Source: Phenylobacterium sp.
GTDB taxonomy: Bacteria > Pseudomonadota > Alphaproteobacteria > Caulobacterales > Caulobacteraceae
DNA: 64,000 nucleotides
Reading direction: 5' to 3'
Assembly: GCA_020402745.1 (NCBI GenBank)
Contig: JADBYZ010000002.1
Location: 1 to 64,000 of the forward strand
Part shown: one piece after another, positions 1-9,012 of the stretch
Position numbering within the stretch: the stretch's first letter is position 1
Layout: each line of letters starts with the position of its first letter
Made by a program: the position numbers and the translations under genes
The notes under the pieces: generated by a model
The model's input: only the letters and a program-made list of their open reading frames with translations
Databases searched by the model: none
Told to the model about the DNA's origin: nothing

Positions 1-245
1 ACAGGAAACCGACGCTGGTAAGCGGCTGCAGTCCAAGACGGCAGTCACTGATTCCGTTTTGTTCCCGGTTTTTGATCGAGCGGGTCTTGCGCAGCCAAGT
101 CGTTCTATGGGCGGAATCTATATGCGATAGCCCTGCCCCTCGGGGGAGGAATGAGGGAGCCATTGCGCCGACCAGAAGGAGGGGCGGCTGTTGCTCCCCA
201 GATGCCGATTCGACCTGGACGCCGGCGGCGGGCTATCCTCTGGGC
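1..245 (+). promoter_or_regulatory. dnaG upstream region, no gene seen
   Basis: No convincing coding sequence is visible here. An in-frame extension of dnaG to 72 exists, but its 58 residues do not resemble primase, so I treat it as leader. The stretch holds three GANTC sites (GATTC near 51, GAATC near 114, GATTC near 206), the CcrM methylation target in Caulobacterales, and a short CCCC-TC-GGGG hairpin near 136-146. It probably carries the dnaG promoter; no clear -35/-10 pair could be assigned. Confidence 0.4.
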
Positions 246-2111
246 GTGCGGTTCGATGAAGCCTTCCTCGACGAGATCAAGTCACGCCTCCGGCCCTCTG
301 ACGTCATCGGCCGGACCGTGAAGCTGCAGAAGCGCGGCCGTGAGTTCGTGGGCCTGTCGCCCTTCACCAAGGAAAAGACCCCGTCCTTCTACGTCAATGA
401 CGACAAGGGCCAGTTCTTCGACTTCTCGTCGGGCAAGACCGGCGACCTGATCTCTTTCCTGCAGGAGAGCGAGCGTTTGTCCTTCGTCGAGGCGGTGGAG
501 CGGCTGGCGGCTGAGGCGGGCCTGTCCCTTCCGGCGCCGGACCCGCGATCGGCCGAGCACGAGAAGAAGCGCCAGGGCCTCTCGGACTGGATGGCCCTGG
601 CCGCCCAGTGGTTCAGCCGGATGCTGGCGGCCCCGCAGGGCCTCGCCGCCCGGGCCTACCTGGAGCGACGCGGCCTGCCGGCTGCAGACTGGGAGCGCTT
701 TGGCCTGGGCTTTGCGCCGGCGGGGAGGACCGGCCTGAAGGACTACCTCGTCGCCAAGGGCGCCCGTCCGGCGGAGCTGGTCGAGGCGGGCCTGCTGATT
801 GCGCCTGAGGACGGCGGGGCGCCCTATGACCGGTTCCGCGACCGGATCATCTTTCCCATCGTCGAGGGGAGGGGGCGTATCGTCTCCTTCGGCGGACGGG
901 CCATGGACCCAGAGGCCCGGGCCAAGTACCTGAACGGGCCCGAGACCGAACTCTTCCACAAGGGCCGCACCCTCTACGGCCTGCCCGAGGCCCGCCGCCT
1001 GCTGGCCGCCGCCCCGCCCGACGCCGACCCGCCGCTGGTGGTCGTGGAGGGCTACATGGACGTCATCGCCTGCCAGAGGGCGGGCGTCGCCGCCGTGGCG
1101 CCCCTGGGCACGGCCCTGACCGAGGAGCAGATGGACCTGCTCTGGCGGCGCCACCCCGAGCCGACCCTGTGCTTCGATGGCGACCGGGCGGGGCGGCAGG
1201 CGGCCTTTCGCGCCATGGACCGGGCCCTGCCCCTCCTGACCCCCGGCCGCAGCTTCCGCTTCAGCGTGGTGGAGGGGGGCAAGGACCCCGACGATGTCCT
1301 GCGCGAGCAGGGGGCTGCGGCCCTCCGGAGCCAGCTGTCGCGCACCAATGGCTTTGCGGAGATGCTGTTCCGCCGGGAGCTGGAGGCCGAGCCCCTGGAC
1401 ACGCCGGAGCGCCGCGCCGGCCTCAAGGCCCGGCTGCGCGCCGCCGCCTCGCGCATCGCCGACAAGGACCTGCAGTCCGCCTATCGCGACGACCTGTTGT
1501 CCCGGTTCGAGGCGGCCTTGCCGGCCCGGCCCCCGTCTGCACAGGGCGGGGATTTCAGGCGGAGGGGCGCGCCTGGCGGCCGGACCTGGATCGATCCGGC
1601 GCCCACTTCCCTCGGTCGCAGCGCCGCCCGCCGGCTGGCGGCCGCCCTCGACCTGCCCGCAGCGGCCCTCATGAAACGCGTCCTCGCAGATCCGGCCTGC
1701 CTGGACGACCATCTGGAGTCCCCCTTCGCCGCAGGCGGCTTCGGGGAACAGGATCTCGCCGGATTGGCCAAGGAAATCATCCGGCTGCGTCTGGAGTCTG
1801 AGCATCTTGACACTCAGGGGCTCGCGCGCCATCTGGCAGGGAGAGATTTTGAAGCTCTTCTGACAGACATCGATCGGGCCGCAGCGAAATCGGGCGCGCC
1901 CTTCCTGAAACCGGATGTCTCCCTCGAGGACGCAAGATCGCAGTGGTCGCAGGCCTTCGCCCGCCTCTCAAGGCTGGCGGCCCTCGATGGAGCGTTGTCC
2001 GCCGCCAAGGGCGATCTTGGCGGGTCGCTGTCTATGGACGCTTTCTCGAGGTTGAAAGGTGAGCGCGACCGTCTGCGGCGACAGATCCGAAACTGGCAGG
2101 ACGAACCCTGA
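246..2111 (+). CDS. dnaG: DNA primase DnaG
   Basis: DnaG synthesises the RNA primers for Okazaki fragments and acts with the replicative helicase. I choose the GTG at 246 (621 residues) because the family begins with the residues FDEAFLDEIKSRL found directly after it. The N-terminal domain keeps the EKTPSF core (about residues 43-48), but the four zinc ligands expected in CHC2 fingers are replaced: LSPFT stands where CPFH is usual, and DFSSG where CFGCG is usual. The TOPRIM centre is intact: EGYMD at about 268-272 and DGD at about 311-313. The C-terminal helicase-binding part is more variable. rpoD follows after 69 bp, as in the classical macromolecular-synthesis operon, though rpsU is not visible upstream. 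Confidence 0.97.
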   Translation: MRFDEAFLDEIKSRLRPSDVIGRTVKLQKRGREFVGLSPFTKEKTPSFYVNDDKGQFFDFSSGKTGDLISFLQESERLSFVEAVERLAAEAGLSLPAPDPRSAEHEKKRQGLSDWMALAAQWFSRMLAAPQGLAARAYLERRGLPAADWERFGLGFAPAGRTGLKDYLVAKGARPAELVEAGLLIAPEDGGAPYDRFRDRIIFPIVEGRGRIVSFGGRAMDPEARAKYLNGPETELFHKGRTLYGLPEARRLLAAAPPDADPPLVVVEGYMDVIACQRAGVAAVAPLGTALTEEQMDLLWRRHPEPTLCFDGDRAGRQAAFRAMDRALPLLTPGRSFRFSVVEGGKDPDDVLREQGAAALRSQLSRTNGFAEMLFRRELEAEPLDTPERRAGLKARLRAAASRIADKDLQSAYRDDLLSRFEAALPARPPSAQGGDFRRRGAPGGRTWIDPAPTSLGRSAARRLAAALDLPAAALMKRVLADPACLDDHLESPFAAGGFGEQDLAGLAKEIIRLRLESEHLDTQGLARHLAGRDFEALLTDIDRAAAKSGAPFLKPDVSLEDARSQWSQAFARLSRLAALDGALSAAKGDLGGSLSMDAFSRLKGERDRLRRQIRNWQDEP

Positions 2112-2180
2112 CGAGGGCGCGCCTGCGCTGCACCCTTTCGAGCTTCGGAACCCCGTTGGGTCCTGACAGCGGAGACCTTG

Positions 2181-4109
2181 ATGAGCACCACTCCCGCCGA
2201 AACTGAAGTCGTCGACACCCCCTCGAGCGACGGACCCCTGCTCGATCTCACCGACGCCGGCGTCAAGAAGTTCATCAAGCAGGCCAAGGCCCGCGGCTAC
2301 GTCACCATGGACGAGCTGAACAAGGTGCTGCCCTCAGAGGAGGTCACGTCGGAGGCCATCGAAGACACCTTGGCCATGCTGTCCGAAATGGGCGTCAACG
2401 TGGTCGAGGCCGAGGAGGACGCAGAGGGCGGCGAGGTGGCGGTCCGCGAGGAGACCGCCGTCATCGAGACCCAGAAGGAGGCCGCCTTCGACCGGACCGA
2501 CGACCCTGTGCGCATGTACCTTCGCGAGATGGGCTCGGTGGAACTGCTGTCCCGCGAGGGCGAGATCGCGATCGCCAAGCGCATCGAGGCCGGCCGTGAC
2601 ACCATGATCCGCGGTCTCTGCGAAAGCGCCCTGACCTTCGAGGCCATCATGGTCTGGCGCGAGGAGTTGGGTACCGGCCGTATCCTCCTGCGCGAGGTCA
2701 TTGACCTTGAGCAGACCTACGGCGGCGTCAGCGCCGCCGCCGAGGCCCTGGCCCAGAGCGAGTCTCCCGAGGTCACCGAGGACGGCGAGGCCGCCGCCAA
2801 GGCCGAGGGAGAGGACGACGACGACGACTTCGACGACGGCGCCGGCCCGACCATCAGCGCCATGGAGAGCGAGCTGCGCGAAGGCGTCATGCTCACCCTC
2901 GACGCCATCGCCGCCGAATTCGACGCCTTCCGCGCCCTGCAGGAGAAGCTGGTTGGCAAGCGCCTGAAGGGCGAAGACCTGTCCGAGGCCGACCGGGCCG
3001 CCCACGCCGCCGCCAGCGGGACCATCGTCCAGCACCTCAAGACCCTGAAGCTGAACAACAACCGCATCGAGGCCCTGGTTGAGCAGCTCTACGCCATCAA
3101 CAAGCGGCTGGTCGGCCTGGAAGGCCGCCTGATGCGCCTGGCCGACAGTTACGGCATCAACCGCAGCGAGTTTCTCAAGACCTATCTGGGCGCCGAACTC
3201 GATCCGACCTGGGGGGATCAGGTCAAGGCTCTGGGCGTGCGCTGGACCAAGTTCGCCGAGAACGAGGCGGGCCAGGTCCTCGCCATCCGCCAGGAAATCG
3301 CCTCCCTCGCCACGGAATCTGGCGTGCCGATCGACGAGTACCGGCGCATCGTTCAGACCGTCCAGAAAGGCGAACGCGAGGCCCGCCAGGCCAAGAAGGA
3401 GATGGTCGAGGCCAACCTTCGCCTGGTCATTTCCATCGCCAAAAAGTACACGAACCGCGGCCTGCAATTCCTTGATCTTATTCAGGAAGGCAACATTGGC
3501 CTCATGAAGGCTGTCGACAAGTTCGAGTACCGCCGGGGCTACAAGTTCTCGACCTACGCCACCTGGTGGATCCGGCAGGCCATCACCCGGTCCATCGCCG
3601 ACCAGGCCCGGACCATCCGCATTCCGGTGCACATGATCGAGACGATCAACAAGATCGTCCGCACCTCGCGCCAGATGCTGCACGAGATCGGCCGCGAGCC
3701 GACCCCCGAGGAACTGGCCGAGAAGCTGGCCATGCCGCTTGAGAAGGTCCGCAAGGTCCTGAAGATCGCCAAGGAGCCCATCAGCCTCGAGACGCCCATC
3801 GGCGACGAGGAGGACTCGCACCTGGGCGACTTCATCGAGGACAAGAACGCCATCCTGCCCATTGATGCGGCCATCCAGTCCAACCTGCGCGAGACCACCA
3901 CCCGGGTCCTGGCCTCCCTGACTCCGCGCGAGGAGCGGGTCCTGCGGATGCGCTTCGGCATCGGCATGAACACCGACCACACCCTTGAGGAGGTCGGCCA
4001 GCAGTTCAGCGTGACTCGCGAGCGGATCCGCCAGATCGAGGCCAAGGCCCTTCGCAAGCTCAAGCACCCCAGCCGCAGCCGCAAGCTGCGCAGCTTCCTG
4101 GACAGCTAG
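2181..4109 (+). CDS. rpoD: RNA polymerase primary sigma factor RpoD (sigma-70)
   Basis: This is the housekeeping sigma factor that recruits RNA polymerase to most promoters. The ATG at 2181 follows a GGAG at 2171-2174; a TTG one codon upstream is less likely. In order there are region 1.1, region 1.2 ([12 protein letters not shown]), a long non-conserved region with an acidic run near residues 210-220 ([11 protein letters not shown]), region 2 with the helix [16 protein letters not shown] for -10 recognition and melting, region 3, and region 4 with the helix-turn-helix [18 protein letters not shown] for -35 recognition. The 642-residue length is typical for alphaproteobacterial RpoD. It lies 69 bp after dnaG and is probably cotranscribed with it. 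Confidence 0.98.
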   Translation: MSTTPAETEVVDTPSSDGPLLDLTDAGVKKFIKQAKARGYVTMDELNKVLPSEEVTSEAIEDTLAMLSEMGVNVVEAEEDAEGGEVAVREETAVIETQKEAAFDRTDDPVRMYLREMGSVELLSREGEIAIAKRIEAGRDTMIRGLCESALTFEAIMVWREELGTGRILLREVIDLEQTYGGVSAAAEALAQSESPEVTEDGEAAAKAEGEDDDDDFDDGAGPTISAMESELREGVMLTLDAIAAEFDAFRALQEKLVGKRLKGEDLSEADRAAHAAASGTIVQHLKTLKLNNNRIEALVEQLYAINKRLVGLEGRLMRLADSYGINRSEFLKTYLGAELDPTWGDQVKALGVRWTKFAENEAGQVLAIRQEIASLATESGVPIDEYRRIVQTVQKGEREARQAKKEMVEANLRLVISIAKKYTNRGLQFLDLIQEGNIGLMKAVDKFEYRRGYKFSTYATWWIRQAITRSIADQARTIRIPVHMIETINKIVRTSRQMLHEIGREPTPEELAEKLAMPLEKVRKVLKIAKEPISLETPIGDEEDSHLGDFIEDKNAILPIDAAIQSNLRETTTRVLASLTPREERVLRMRFGIGMNTDHTLEEVGQQFSVTRERIRQIEAKALRKLKHPSRSRKLRSFLDS

Positions 4110-4116
4110 GGCCGAC

Positions 4117-4662
4117 GTGGCGTCCTTGGGGAGGGTTCGGCTGCACCATTTCAGCCACGAGCCGGACATCGTCCGGTTCGAACCCCGGCCAGTCAGGGTT
4201 CCCTCCGACCGACCCGAGGGCCGCGAGTGGCTGAACGGTCCCCTGGTCTGGGCCATCGAGACCGACTGGCGAGGCCTCTACCTGTTCCCGAGGGAGTGCC
4301 CCCGGATCCTGGCGCGGGCCACCGCCTGGACCACCGACGCCGACCGGGAGCGCTGGTTCGGCGACAGCCGCGCCGATATGATCGCCTGGGTCGAGGCCAG
4401 CTGGATGGCGGCCATTTCAGGGGCGGTCCTTCATCGCTATGACTTCGACCCCGAAGGCTTCGAGGACCTGAACGACGCCGGCATGTGGGTCAGTCGAAGG
4501 ACCGTGACGCCCGTCGCCAATGTCCGCCTGGAAGACCTGCCCGCAGAGCATCGTCTCGCCCGGGTCGAGGTGCGCCCTGTCGACCGACTGTCGGGCTTCG
4601 GGGACCTGTGGTCGACCACCCTGCACGCCAGCGGCGTCCGCCTTCGCAACGCCCGCGCCTGA
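4117..4662 (+). CDS. DUF6886-like protein
   Basis: The product has 181 residues and opens with LHHFSHEPDI, which I recognise from the DUF6886 family of unknown function. It also has a PLVWAIE segment and the run LFPRECPRI, matching the family pattern of a short histidine-rich start followed by an Ala-Ile-Asp/Glu core. There is no signal peptide or membrane segment, so it is likely cytosolic. The GTG start lies 7 bp after the rpoD stop, so the gene probably rides on rpoD transcription. Its function is unknown. The start is uncertain: a later start just before the LHHF segment would be possible if a non-standard codon is used. Confidence 0.7.
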   Translation: MASLGRVRLHHFSHEPDIVRFEPRPVRVPSDRPEGREWLNGPLVWAIETDWRGLYLFPRECPRILARATAWTTDADRERWFGDSRADMIAWVEASWMAAISGAVLHRYDFDPEGFEDLNDAGMWVSRRTVTPVANVRLEDLPAEHRLARVEVRPVDRLSGFGDLWSTTLHASGVRLRNARA

Positions 4663-4670
4663 GCCCGGCT

Positions 4671-5291
4671 TTAGCTCCAGGCGTAGTTGAAGCTGATGGA
4701 GATGCGTGGGGTGCGGGCCCGGTTGGGGGGCGCCTCGTGGCGCAACCAGCTCTCCCAGAGGAAGACCGAGCCCGGAGCCGGCGACAGGGAGACGAAGGTG
4801 CGCTCGGCCTCGGGTGCATCGGCGCGGCGGGGTGGGGCGGCCATCATGAGGGCGAGGCGCGGATCCTCCAGCCGCAGAACTGAGGCGCCGGGGGGCGTAG
4901 CCACGTACATCGTTCCGGAGATCACGCTGTGAGGGTGGATGTGGCCGGAGTGGCCAGCGCCGGGCTTGAGGATGTTGACCCAGAGGCTGTCCATTGTCAG
5001 CCGCCCTGCGCCAAGGTCCAGGTGCAGGTCCCTCGCATAGCCGCGCACGATCCGGTCCAGCCGGCGCTTCAGGTCGTCGAAGACGCTAGCCCGACGGGGC
5101 AGGTCGTCGAGGGAGGCGTACGAGGTGTAGCCTCCGTAGCCGTTCTTCCGGCACCAGTCGCGCCCGGCGACATCCTCGGCCTCCAGCATCCAGCAGGCGG
5201 CCTCCAGGTCGGCGAGGAGGGCGTCGAAGCCCTTCTGCCCGGCCAGGCTGGTCTCACAGATGCGGGTGGGGAAGAGGTCGCGGACGGTCAT
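4671..5291 (-). CDS. putative 2-oxoglutarate/Fe(II) oxygenase (TIGR02466-like)
   Basis: The 206-residue protein looks like the small bacterial 2OG-Fe(II) oxygenase group known as TIGR02466. The double-stranded beta-helix core shows an H-x-H segment (GHIHPHSVISGTMYV, about residues 115-129), then FLWESWLRHEAPPN with a second metal-ligand histidine, followed by RISISFNYAW in which the arginine would bind 2-oxoglutarate. The N-terminus (LFPTRI) matches the usual family start. The substrate is unknown; members are often found near phage or O-antigen-like genes, which is not the case here. It stands alone, converging on the DUF6886 gene with 8 bp between the stops. Confidence 0.8.
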   Translation of the reverse strand: MTVRDLFPTRICETSLAGQKGFDALLADLEAACWMLEAEDVAGRDWCRKNGYGGYTSYASLDDLPRRASVFDDLKRRLDRIVRGYARDLHLDLGAGRLTMDSLWVNILKPGAGHSGHIHPHSVISGTMYVATPPGASVLRLEDPRLALMMAAPPRRADAPEAERTFVSLSPAPGSVFLWESWLRHEAPPNRARTPRISISFNYAWS

Positions 5292-5344
5292 GCCTGACCG
5301 CTAGGCCGGGTCAGGCCGGCTGTCAAAACCTTGAGAGGCCGGGA

Positions 5345-5566
5345 TCAGGCGAGGATGTCGAGGAGGGCGCCCTGCATTTCGTCCGCGGTCCTGATGACGG
5401 CGACGTTGGCGCTGAGGTCGGTCTTGGCCAGGGTCATGTTCACGAACTCGGAGGCGAGGTCGACATTGGCGCCCTCTACGCCCATGGTCGCAACCTTCTG
5501 GGCGGACTCGGCGAAGCGGTTCGTGGCGGCGATGAGCCCGTACTGGGCGACGGCGAGCGGGTTCAT
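5345..5566 (-). CDS. small flagellar basal-body rod C-terminal-like protein
   Basis: The 73-residue protein resembles the C-terminal helix of rod and hook proteins (FlgC, FlgG, FlgE). The segment NVDLASEFVNMTLAKTDLSA and the following VIRTADEMQGALLDIL follow the pattern of the Flg_bbr_C domain. The N-terminal rod domain is absent, so this is a stand-alone C-terminal module rather than a whole rod protein. A GGAGG lies 11 bp before the ATG. No other flagellar gene is near. Similar short orphans exist in Caulobacterales (general recollection); their role is not known to me. Confidence 0.75.
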   Translation of the reverse strand: MNPLAVAQYGLIAATNRFAESAQKVATMGVEGANVDLASEFVNMTLAKTDLSANVAVIRTADEMQGALLDILA

Positions 5567-5684
5567 GATCTAGGCCTCCAAGACAGGCACCTTGCACGCG
5601 TAAGAGTAAACTGAATACCCCTGAAACAGGGTGAAAGCGGGTTAAGCTTTCTTCTCAAGCCCCTTCCCGAGCAGGAGATTGCCG

Positions 5685-5993
5685 ATGTTTGTCGCCCTGT
5701 GGCTCGCCGCCGCCGTCACTACCGTCTGCCTCGAGGTGGACGGAAGCCTTTCACCGGTGGTCTGCAAGGCCCCCGGAACCCGCCTCGACGCCCGAACGGA
5801 GGTCTGCGAGTGCCCGTCGGGCCGCCGGACCGAAGCGCCGGTCTGCGCCGCCGGGGAAGTTCCTCCGTCGGACAACCGGGCCCTGAAGGTCTTTCGGCGC
5901 AAGGCCGGCGCGGATGGAAGCCTGGTCGGGGATCGTTTCCAGGACTGGCCTGTCTGCGTCCTCCCATCGGGCGCCCCCCTTCGGCGGCCCTGA
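5685..5993 (+). CDS. small secreted cysteine-containing protein, function unknown
   Basis: The product has 102 residues. The first 15 or so (MFVALWLAAAVTTVC) look like a short secretion signal, followed by six further cysteines, some in a CECPSG arrangement that suggests disulphides in the periplasm. The ATG at 5685 sits 7 bp after AGGAG and is preferred over a TTG two codons upstream. I do not recognise a family. The gene lies just upstream of another exported protein (TraB/GumN-like) in the same direction and may share its transcript. Confidence 0.6.
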   Translation: MFVALWLAAAVTTVCLEVDGSLSPVVCKAPGTRLDARTEVCECPSGRRTEAPVCAAGEVPPSDNRALKVFRRKAGADGSLVGDRFQDWPVCVLPSGAPLRRP

Positions 5994-6039
5994 TTTCGCC
6001 TTGAAGATCGGTAGGCTGGCGTCACTGGAGACGCTCATC

Positions 6040-6993
6040 ATGAAGACCTGCTTCCCTGCCTGGCTCGCCGGGCTTATCCTCCTCCTCGCCGGCCCCGCCC
6101 TCGCTCAGGTCGCCCCGGGCCTGCCCGAGGACCCCGGCGGCGCCGTCGTCGAGGAGCTGGTCGTCCAGGCCAAGGAGCCCGGGCCCGCCTGGTGGGTGGT
6201 CCGCGACGGGGACTCCACGGTCTACATCTTGGGCATGCCCAGCGGCCGCATCCCCCCGCAATCCGGATGGGACCGGCGCTATCTGGATCGCCGGCTTGTG
6301 GGCGCCAAAAGCCTGATCCTCGCCGATTCCGTCCGCATCAGCGTCGGGGTCGCGTCCTTCGGGGACGCCCTGCGCCTCTACCGCAGCCTGAGGTCTGACG
6401 TGGCGTTGGAGACTCGCCTCCAGGAGCCCCTGCGGTCCGAGTTCATCGCCGCCCGGCAGAAGGTCGGCCAGCCGGAGCGGCGCTATGCGAGCTGGTCGCC
6501 CTTCGTCGCCTCTCTAATGCTGGTGGGCGACTCTGCGCCCAAGGGCTGGGTCGATCCCCGAGAGGAGGTCATCCGGGCGGCGCGGAAGGCGAAGGTGAAG
6601 CGGGTGGAGGCGCCCGCCCAGGACGCCAGCGGTGTGGCTGGCAAGCTTCTCGGGTCCATGGATCCGGCCCTTGAAACCGCCTGCCTCTCCGCCGCTGTCC
6701 GCACGGTGCAGCGCGCCCAGCCGGCGGCGACGGCCGAGGGCTGGGCGAGGGGCGACGTCGCCGCCGCCCTCAGCGGGCCCCGGGACTTTGAGGGCTGCCT
6801 GCTCCTGCTGAACGGCGGGGCGCAGATCTGGCGGACCATTGTCTCCGACCATACCGACCTGATCGCCAACGCCCTGAAGACCCCTGGCCACAGCGTCGCC
6901 CTTGTGGACGTCAACGCCATGGTCGCCGAGGAGGGCGTGGTCCGCCGCCTGGAGTCCCGCGGCCTGACGGTCACGGGCCCCGGCGGGAGCTGA
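6040..6993 (+). CDS. TraB/GumN family protein, probable inactive paralogue
   Basis: The protein has 317 residues with an export signal (LAGLILLLAGPALAQ). The mature start, PAWWVVRDGDSTVYILG, matches the opening of TraB/GumN (TIKI-like) proteins. The position that carries the metal-binding GTxH motif in active members reads GMPSGRIPP here, so the first histidine is missing. The remainder keeps the helical core (for example RRYASWSPFVASLML). This suggests a non-catalytic or functionally altered member. The ATG follows a GGAG at 6027-6030. The substrate and role are unknown. Confidence 0.75.
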   Translation: MKTCFPAWLAGLILLLAGPALAQVAPGLPEDPGGAVVEELVVQAKEPGPAWWVVRDGDSTVYILGMPSGRIPPQSGWDRRYLDRRLVGAKSLILADSVRISVGVASFGDALRLYRSLRSDVALETRLQEPLRSEFIAARQKVGQPERRYASWSPFVASLMLVGDSAPKGWVDPREEVIRAARKAKVKRVEAPAQDASGVAGKLLGSMDPALETACLSAAVRTVQRAQPAATAEGWARGDVAAALSGPRDFEGCLLLLNGGAQIWRTIVSDHTDLIANALKTPGHSVALVDVNAMVAEEGVVRRLESRGLTVTGPGGS

Positions 6994-6999
6994 GCCGCC

Positions 7000-8235
7000 T
7001 CAGAACAGGGGCGGGCCCTTGCCGAGGGCGGCGTAGGTCTGCTTCTGGAAGATGGGCAGGGCGGCGCGGGCGCCCATGCGCTGGCCCGTGGCCACCTGGC
7101 TGGCGGATTCGGGGCCCAGCTCCATGGAGTTCTGGATCAGGTAGATCAGGATCAGGTCCTCTTCCGGATCGGCCTGCCACCAGGTGCCGAAGGCGCCCGG
7201 CCAGCCGAAGGCGCCCGCCGAGCCGGCGCCCATCCAGGCCTGCTTCTCCGGGTCGGTGATGACCGAGACGCCGAGGCCGAAGCCCTGGCCCATCCAGAAG
7301 GGGATGCCCATGAAGGGGATCTCGCGCTGCTCCGGGGTCAGCCGGTTCGAGGCCATCAGGTTGAAGGTGTCCTCGCGGATCAGCCGCACGCCGTTCAGCT
7401 CGCCCCGGTTCAGCATGAGCCGGGCGAAGGTCAGGTAGTCGTCGACGGTGGAGATCAGGCCGCCGCCCCCCGCGCAGAAGGCCGGCGGATGGTCCTCGTG
7501 GACGAAGGAGACGTCCTTGAGCGGCGCGCCCTCCTCGGCCTTGTAGAGCTTGGCCATCCGGTCGAGCTTTTCCGGCGGGCACCAGAAGTCGGTGTCCGTC
7601 ATGCCGAGGGGCTCCAGGATCCGCGCCTTCAGGAAGTCCTGGTAGCTGGTCCCGGCGACGCGCCCGACCAGGAAGCCCAGGACGTCGGTGGCGTGGCTGT
7701 AGTGGAAGCGCTCGCCCGGGGCGTAGGAGAGGGGCAGGCCGGCCAGCCGCTCCATCCACTGGTCCGGTCCGTGCGGGTTGCCCAAGGGCGGGCCCAGCAC
7801 CTCCTGGTAGGCGTGGGCGATGGGCCCCACCGAGGTGAAGCCATAGGCCAGGCCCGAGCGGTGGGTCAGGAGGTCCTCGACCGTGATGTCGCGCGGCGCG
7901 TCGACCACCTCGTCCAGGGGGCCGGTCGCCGACTTCAGCACCTTCATGCCCGAGAATTCCGGCGCCCACTTGGTGATCGGGTCGTCCAGCTTCAGCCGGC
8001 CCTCCTCCATCAGCATGAGGGCCAGGACCGAGGTCATGGGCTTGGTCATGGAGGCGATGCGGAACATGGTGTCCCGCGTCATGGGCTTGTCGCCAGCGAT
8101 GTCGCGCTTGCCCAGGGTGTTGAGCTGGACGATCTCGCCCTTGCGCCAGGTCAGGGTGACGAAGCCGGACAGGTCGCCCGCCTCGATCACCCCCTGCAGG
8201 GCGCCGGGGATCCGGTTGATGAGGTTCATGTCCAT
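7000..8235 (-). CDS. serine hydrolase of the beta-lactamase/EstB family
   Basis: The protein has 411 residues and the class C beta-lactamase fold used by many esterases and D-aminopeptidases. The nucleophile motif SMTK is at residues 62-65 and the second motif YSH at 179-181. The closing motif near the end is not an obvious KTG, which fits esterase-type members rather than true beta-lactamases. No signal peptide is present, so it is probably cytosolic and acts on small esters. The ATG at 8235 has a second ATG two codons downstream. It is convergent with the TraB/GumN gene, with 6 bp between the stops. Confidence 0.9.
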   Translation of the reverse strand: MDMNLINRIPGALQGVIEAGDLSGFVTLTWRKGEIVQLNTLGKRDIAGDKPMTRDTMFRIASMTKPMTSVLALMLMEEGRLKLDDPITKWAPEFSGMKVLKSATGPLDEVVDAPRDITVEDLLTHRSGLAYGFTSVGPIAHAYQEVLGPPLGNPHGPDQWMERLAGLPLSYAPGERFHYSHATDVLGFLVGRVAGTSYQDFLKARILEPLGMTDTDFWCPPEKLDRMAKLYKAEEGAPLKDVSFVHEDHPPAFCAGGGGLISTVDDYLTFARLMLNRGELNGVRLIREDTFNLMASNRLTPEQREIPFMGIPFWMGQGFGLGVSVITDPEKQAWMGAGSAGAFGWPGAFGTWWQADPEEDLILIYLIQNSMELGPESASQVATGQRMGARAALPIFQKQTYAALGKGPPLF

Positions 8236-8374
8236 GGTCGTCCTCCCGCCGGGCGTCGCGCCCCGTTCCTGCGATTGCGGTGCGTGTTGTCCCGTCCGGC
8301 GGCGGGAGCGTCAAGCCGGCGTCGCATCCGGGCGGGAACAGGGTTAGATTGTCCAACCTCACCGGAGTAGCGCC

Positions 8375-8854
8375 ATGTCGACCCAGACCCGTCTCTGGCT
8401 CCCCCTCGTTTCCGTCCTCGCCCTGGTCGCGGCCTGTTCGCCGCCCCTTCCGTCCGGAGTGGACCCCGATGCGCTGAAGGCGGCGGTGGGCGATGCGGTG
8501 GGCGATCTCAACACCTGCGTGGTGCTCGCCGAGGCGGGAACGGGGCGGAGCGTCTGGCGCTATGGCTCAAGCCGGGCCTGCGGCCTGGCCTGGCCCGCCT
8601 GCAGCGGCGCCAAGGTGCGCACCGTCGACCAGTTGATGAAGACGTCGGGCCGCGAGGGCGCCGAGATCCGGGCCTCCTGCCCCTCCAACGCCGACCAAAG
8701 CCGCTCGGTCGCCTGGGCGGCGGGCCCCGCGCCCGGCCGGCCCGGGCTGGTCTTCACCGCCGTGATGGAGGGCCCCAACACCCCGCCCGGCGTGGTGCTG
8801 GGCGACAAGCTCCGCACCGCCTTCGAACGCGGCGGCCTGTCCCCGGCCCGCTGA
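8375..8854 (+). CDS. hypothetical lipoprotein
   Basis: The product has 159 residues. The N-terminus has a hydrophobic stretch ending in the lipobox VAAC (cysteine at about residue 21), predicting lipid anchoring. The rest is moderately cysteine-rich (cysteines in NTCVV, SRACGLAWPACSG and RASCPS) with no family I can name. A GGAG lies about 9 bp before the ATG. It is divergent from the serine hydrolase and is followed by the tandem structured repeats. Confidence 0.6.
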   Translation: MSTQTRLWLPLVSVLALVAACSPPLPSGVDPDALKAAVGDAVGDLNTCVVLAEAGTGRSVWRYGSSRACGLAWPACSGAKVRTVDQLMKTSGREGAEIRASCPSNADQSRSVAWAAGPAPGRPGLVFTAVMEGPNTPPGVVLGDKLRTAFERGGLSPAR

Positions 8855-8891
8855 GGGAGCCGCGAACTCCTTCGCCAAGGAAGAGGGGGGT

Positions 8892-9012
8892 AGCTGAACC
8901 GCCGTTGACCCCCTCAGTCAGCTTCGCTGACAGCTCCCCCTTGGGGGAGCAATGGGCGCTGTAATTCCTCCCCCCAGGGGGAGGTGGACCGCGCAGCGGG
9001 CCGGAGGGGGTC
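8892..9012. repeat. structured intergenic repeat A, copy 1
   Basis: This is the first of two adjacent 120-bp units. It is bounded by GACCCCCTC and its complement GAGGGGGTC, which would pair over the full length. Inside are successive hairpins: GTCAGC-TTC-GCTGAC, then GCTCCCCCTTGGGGGAGC, then CCTCCCCCCAGGGGGAGG, then a GC-rich arm. The whole unit would fold as a cloverleaf. No coding function is visible. Similar GC palindromes are scattered in alphaproteobacterial genomes (general knowledge); I cannot name the family. Confidence 0.85.

Noticed and set aside
282-1832. Long open frame of about 516 codons on the minus strand inside dnaG
   Set aside because: It is the antisense shadow of a GC-rich gene; composition (Gly/Arg/Gln-rich, no motif) and complete overlap with dnaG speak against it. 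The same holds for the long antisense frames over rpoD (2334-4256) and the acyl-CoA dehydrogenases.
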